A stretch of 8,699 nucleotides of DNA from Bacteroidales bacterium UBA1219 (GTDB taxonomy: Bacteria; Bacteroidota; Bacteroidia; Bacteroidales; P3). The position numbers and the translations under genes are program-made. Every line of letters starts with the position of its first letter. Within the stretch, counting starts at the first letter, position 1. The notes beneath the pieces were generated by a model, which did no database searches, was not told the DNA's origin, and saw only the letters and a list, made by a program, of their open reading frames with translations. Of the stretch, positions 6,217 to 8,699 are shown piece after piece. The stretch is taken from positions 490 to 9,188 of the forward strand of contig DBXF01000068.1 in the NCBI GenBank assembly GCA_002309295.1. The letters run 5' to 3'.

Positions 6217-6224
6217 TATCTTTG
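6217..6224 (+). promoter_or_regulatory. Bacteroidetes-type -7 box for the M16 peptidase gene
   Basis: TATCTTTG matches TAnnTTTG exactly and is the commonest-looking form of the Bacteroidetes -7 box. Transcription would start around 6231, giving a leader of about 40 A/T-rich bases before the ATG at 6271. The -33 region lies inside the inverted heptamer arm and has no TTTG. Confidence 0.7.
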
Positions 6225-6270
6225 CATATAATTGAAATCAATAAGTAATAAAATAAACATCTGTAAAACA

Positions 6271-8699
6271 ATGAGAAAAGTAAAATTCTTTTTCGGACTT
6301 CTCGTTGCCGTGACGTTGTTTTCCACTTCGGCCATAGCACAGAAGTACCAGTACAAGACCTACCCCAACGACCCGTTGCAGGTGCGCGAATACACCTTGG
6401 ACAACGGCTTGAAAGTGTTTTTGAGCGTATATAAGAATGCCCCGCGTATCCAGACTTACATCGCAGTACGCGCCGGCAGCAAGAACGACCCCAAGGAGAC
6501 CACCGGCCTTGCTCACTATCTGGAGCACATGCTTTTCAAGGGCAGCCAGAAACTCGGCACCAAGAACTGGGAGAAAGAGTCGTTCTACATCCAAAAAATC
6601 GAGGATCTCTACGAGGCTTACCGCATGTTCGACGACCCCACCACACGTGCCACTATCTACCATAAGATCGACAGTCTGTCGTACATCGCCTCGCAGATAG
6701 CCATCGCCAACGAGTACGACAAATCGATGACCGCCATCGGTTCCACCGGCACCAACGCCTTCACTTCCAACGACTACACCATGTATGTGGAGAATATCCC
6801 CTCCAACCAAGTCGAAAACTGGGCCAAAGTGCAGGGCGACCGTTTCCAGAACCTCGTGCTGCGTCTTTTCCACACCGAGCTGGAAGCCGTTTACGAGGAG
6901 AAAAACATCGGCATGGCACAGGACAACCGTCGCACCAACGAGACGATGATGGCAGCCCTTTTCCCCAACCACCCCTACGGCACACAGACCACCATCGGCA
7001 CCATCGAGCACCTCAAAAACCCCTCGATGCGCAACATACGCCAGTACCACGCTGCCTACTATGTGCCTAACAATATGTGTGTTTCGATGGCCGGCGATTT
7101 CGACCCCGACGAAGTCATCAAAATAATCGACAAATATTTCGGATGCTGGAAACCCGGTCCCGTACCCACGTTCACCAAAGTGGAGGAAAAGCCCATCACC
7201 AGCCCCATCACACGTACCATCACCGGTCTCGACCCAGAAAACCTCACCATCGCCTTCCGCATCAACGAGGGCAACGGCAGCCGCGACGCACTGCTTGCCG
7301 AAGCCACCGAGAACATCCTTAACAACGGCAAGTGCGGTCTTATCGACTTTAACCTCAACCAGAAACAGAAATGCCTGGGAGCCTACGCCGGCACCTACAC
7401 CCTCAACGACTACGCCGCCTTTATGCTCGGCGGTCGCCCTGTGAAAGGACAGACCCTCGACCAGCTCAAAGACCTCCTGCTGGAACAGATAGAGCTAGTA
7501 AAGAAAGGCCAGTTCGACGAATGGTTGCTCCAAGCTGCCATCAACAACCAGAAACTCTCCATCATGAAACGTGCCGAAAGCAACGACAGCCGCGCCAGCC
7601 AGATGGCCTACGCCTTTGTCGAACACCGCACTTGGGGTGATGTGTGCAACGAAATCGACGAGCTCTCAAAAATCACCAAACAGGACATTGTGGACTTCGC
7701 CAACCGTATTTTCAAAGACAACAACTATGTGGTTATCTACAAACGTCAGGGCACTCCCGACCCCGTTACCAAGGTGGTGAAACCCGCCATCACTCCCATC
7801 GAGGTGAACCGCGACGACGAAAGCCCGTTCCTCACCAGCATCAAGGAAAGTGCAGCCAAAGTGCAGCCTATCGAACCTGTGTTTGTCGATTTTAAGAAAG
7901 ATATGCAGAAAGGCAAGACCTCTAACGGCAGCGAGATTCTTTACGTGAAGAACGAGGAGAACGCCACTTTTAACCTAGTTTACCGTTTCGAGTTCGGCAG
8001 CTCGGTGAACAAAACCATCGACTTTGCCGGCGACCTTCTCAGCTACCTCGGCACAAGCAAACACACCGCCGAACAGCTGCGCGAGGAGTTCTTTAAATTG
8101 GCATGCAACTACAACCTCAGCGTCGGCAGCGAATCCATCACTGTGAACCTCAGCGGCTTGGCCGAAAATATGGAACCCGCCATGCGTCTGGTTGAGGAAA
8201 TAATGAGCAGCGTGCAGCCCGACGATGCCGCTCTCAAAGCCCTTGTGGAACGTATCATCAAGAGCCGCACCGACAGCAAGTCGAACCAGCGTGCCTGCTT
8301 CAGCGCCCTCAACCGCTACGGCATCTACGGCGAACAGTATATAAAGGACATCACCGAAACCGACGCCCAATTGCGCGCCTATAACTCGCAACAGCTTGTC
8401 AACGAAATCAAAGCCCTGTTCGGCTACAAACACCGCGTGCTGTACTACGGACCTCTGTCGATGAACGACCTAAAGAGCGTCCTCGACCGCGTGCACAACG
8501 TCAAACCCACCAAAAACGTGCCCGCCAACAAGATACACCACCCGCTCGCCACCACACAAAACCAAGTTCTGTTTGTGGATTACGACGCCAAGAACACTTA
8601 CGTGACTGAATATTTCCGTGGCGAGAAATTCGGTGCCAAACTCGTGCCGCAGGTACAGCTCTTCAACGAATATTTCGGCGGCTCGATGAACGCCATCGT
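6271..8699 (+). CDS. Secreted M16 (insulinase/pitrilysin-type) zinc peptidase, C-terminus outside window
   Basis: The ATG at 6271 opens a frame that runs 809 codons to the window edge without a stop. The N-terminus is a signal peptide with a basic start and hydrophobic core, probably cut after AIA (residue 23) before QKYQ, so the protein acts in the periplasm or outer envelope. The inverted zinc motif HxxEH is H82-Y-L-E-H86 (ligands His82, His86; catalytic Glu85). The later Glu ligand is probably Glu210, in ELEAVYEEKN, with Glu203 as the conserved upstream partner. The second structural half of this unit follows YYVPNNM (263-269) and GDFD (275-278). A second M16 repeat starts near residue 545 and lacks HxxEH, as expected for the inactive half of a two-part M16 enzyme. 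Family members are typically above 900 residues, so probably 100-200 residues are missing. Substrates are likely peptides or unfolded envelope proteins (inferred). Confidence 0.96.
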   Translation, partial: MRKVKFFFGLLVAVTLFSTSAIAQKYQYKTYPNDPLQVREYTLDNGLKVFLSVYKNAPRIQTYIAVRAGSKNDPKETTGLAHYLEHMLFKGSQKLGTKNWEKESFYIQKIEDLYEAYRMFDDPTTRATIYHKIDSLSYIASQIAIANEYDKSMTAIGSTGTNAFTSNDYTMYVENIPSNQVENWAKVQGDRFQNLVLRLFHTELEAVYEEKNIGMAQDNRRTNETMMAALFPNHPYGTQTTIGTIEHLKNPSMRNIRQYHAAYYVPNNMCVSMAGDFDPDEVIKIIDKYFGCWKPGPVPTFTKVEEKPITSPITRTITGLDPENLTIAFRINEGNGSRDALLAEATENILNNGKCGLIDFNLNQKQKCLGAYAGTYTLNDYAAFMLGGRPVKGQTLDQLKDLLLEQIELVKKGQFDEWLLQAAINNQKLSIMKRAESNDSRASQMAYAFVEHRTWGDVCNEIDELSKITKQDIVDFANRIFKDNNYVVIYKRQGTPDPVTKVVKPAITPIEVNRDDESPFLTSIKESAAKVQPIEPVFVDFKKDMQKGKTSNGSEILYVKNEENATFNLVYRFEFGSSVNKTIDFAGDLLSYLGTSKHTAEQLREEFFKLACNYNLSVGSESITVNLSGLAENMEPAMRLVEEIMSSVQPDDAALKALVERIIKSRTDSKSNQRACFSALNRYGIYGEQYIKDITETDAQLRAYNSQQLVNEIKALFGYKHRVLYYGPLSMNDLKSVLDRVHNVKPTKNVPANKIHHPLATTQNQVLFVDYDAKNTYVTEYFRGEKFGAKLVPQVQLFNEYFGGSMNAI

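Noticed and set aside
6238..7050. 270-codon minus-strand frame opposite the start of the M16 gene
   Set aside because: It is antisense to the signal peptide and HxxEH region of a clear M16 peptidase; its Val/Gly-rich translation has no domain signature.

Overview
The window looks like a piece of a Bacteroidetes (probably Bacteroidales) chromosome. Four signs support this. Exact or near-exact TAnnTTTG promoter boxes precede genes (one with an upstream TTTG at 20 nt). Starts are preceded by A/T-rich leaders with no Shine-Dalgarno sequence. DnaK ends in an acidic TDADFEEV-type tail after a Gly/Asn/Gln-rich stretch. The dipeptidyl peptidase III carries the HECLGH/EEARAD motif variant known from Bacteroides. 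Genes are of moderate to high GC and the gaps are AT-rich, with no sign of an integrated element. Taxonomy is inferred, not proven.

Layout, left to right. Positions 1-540 (minus strand, cut by the window edge) encode the N-terminal 180 residues of a YpfJ-type membrane-anchored neutral zinc metallopeptidase. A 246-bp divergent intergenic region separates it from dnaK (787-2727, plus). Directly on the dnaK stop codon begins a run of structured repeats: two hairpin-plus-direct-repeat units and a third GC-rich hairpin, followed by a strong bidirectional terminator. Facing dnaK are two small lipoprotein genes (3437-3961, then 2954-3427, both minus), 9 nt apart and apparently paralogous, driven by a good Bacteroidetes-type promoter at about 4010-4041. 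Back to back with that promoter lies the promoter region of a cytosolic-looking dipeptidyl peptidase III (4129-6117, plus), which has a 10-bp AT hairpin just before its start codon. After its stop comes a two-armed array of 7-nt repeats, then a TATCTTTG promoter box, and then a secreted M16 (insulinase-type) zinc peptidase (6271 to the window end, plus, C-terminus missing).

The theme is protein quality control and peptide breakdown: one chaperone and three unrelated zinc peptidases placed respectively at the membrane (YpfJ-like), in the cytosol (DPP III) and in the cell envelope (M16). There is no evidence that they form one operon: each has its own leader and two run in opposite directions. 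No RNA genes, CRISPR arrays, insertion sequences or phage genes were seen. The most unusual content is non-coding: two different palindromic repeat families, each sitting immediately at a stop codon (dnaK and DPP III), and a tandem pair of unrecognised lipoproteins.
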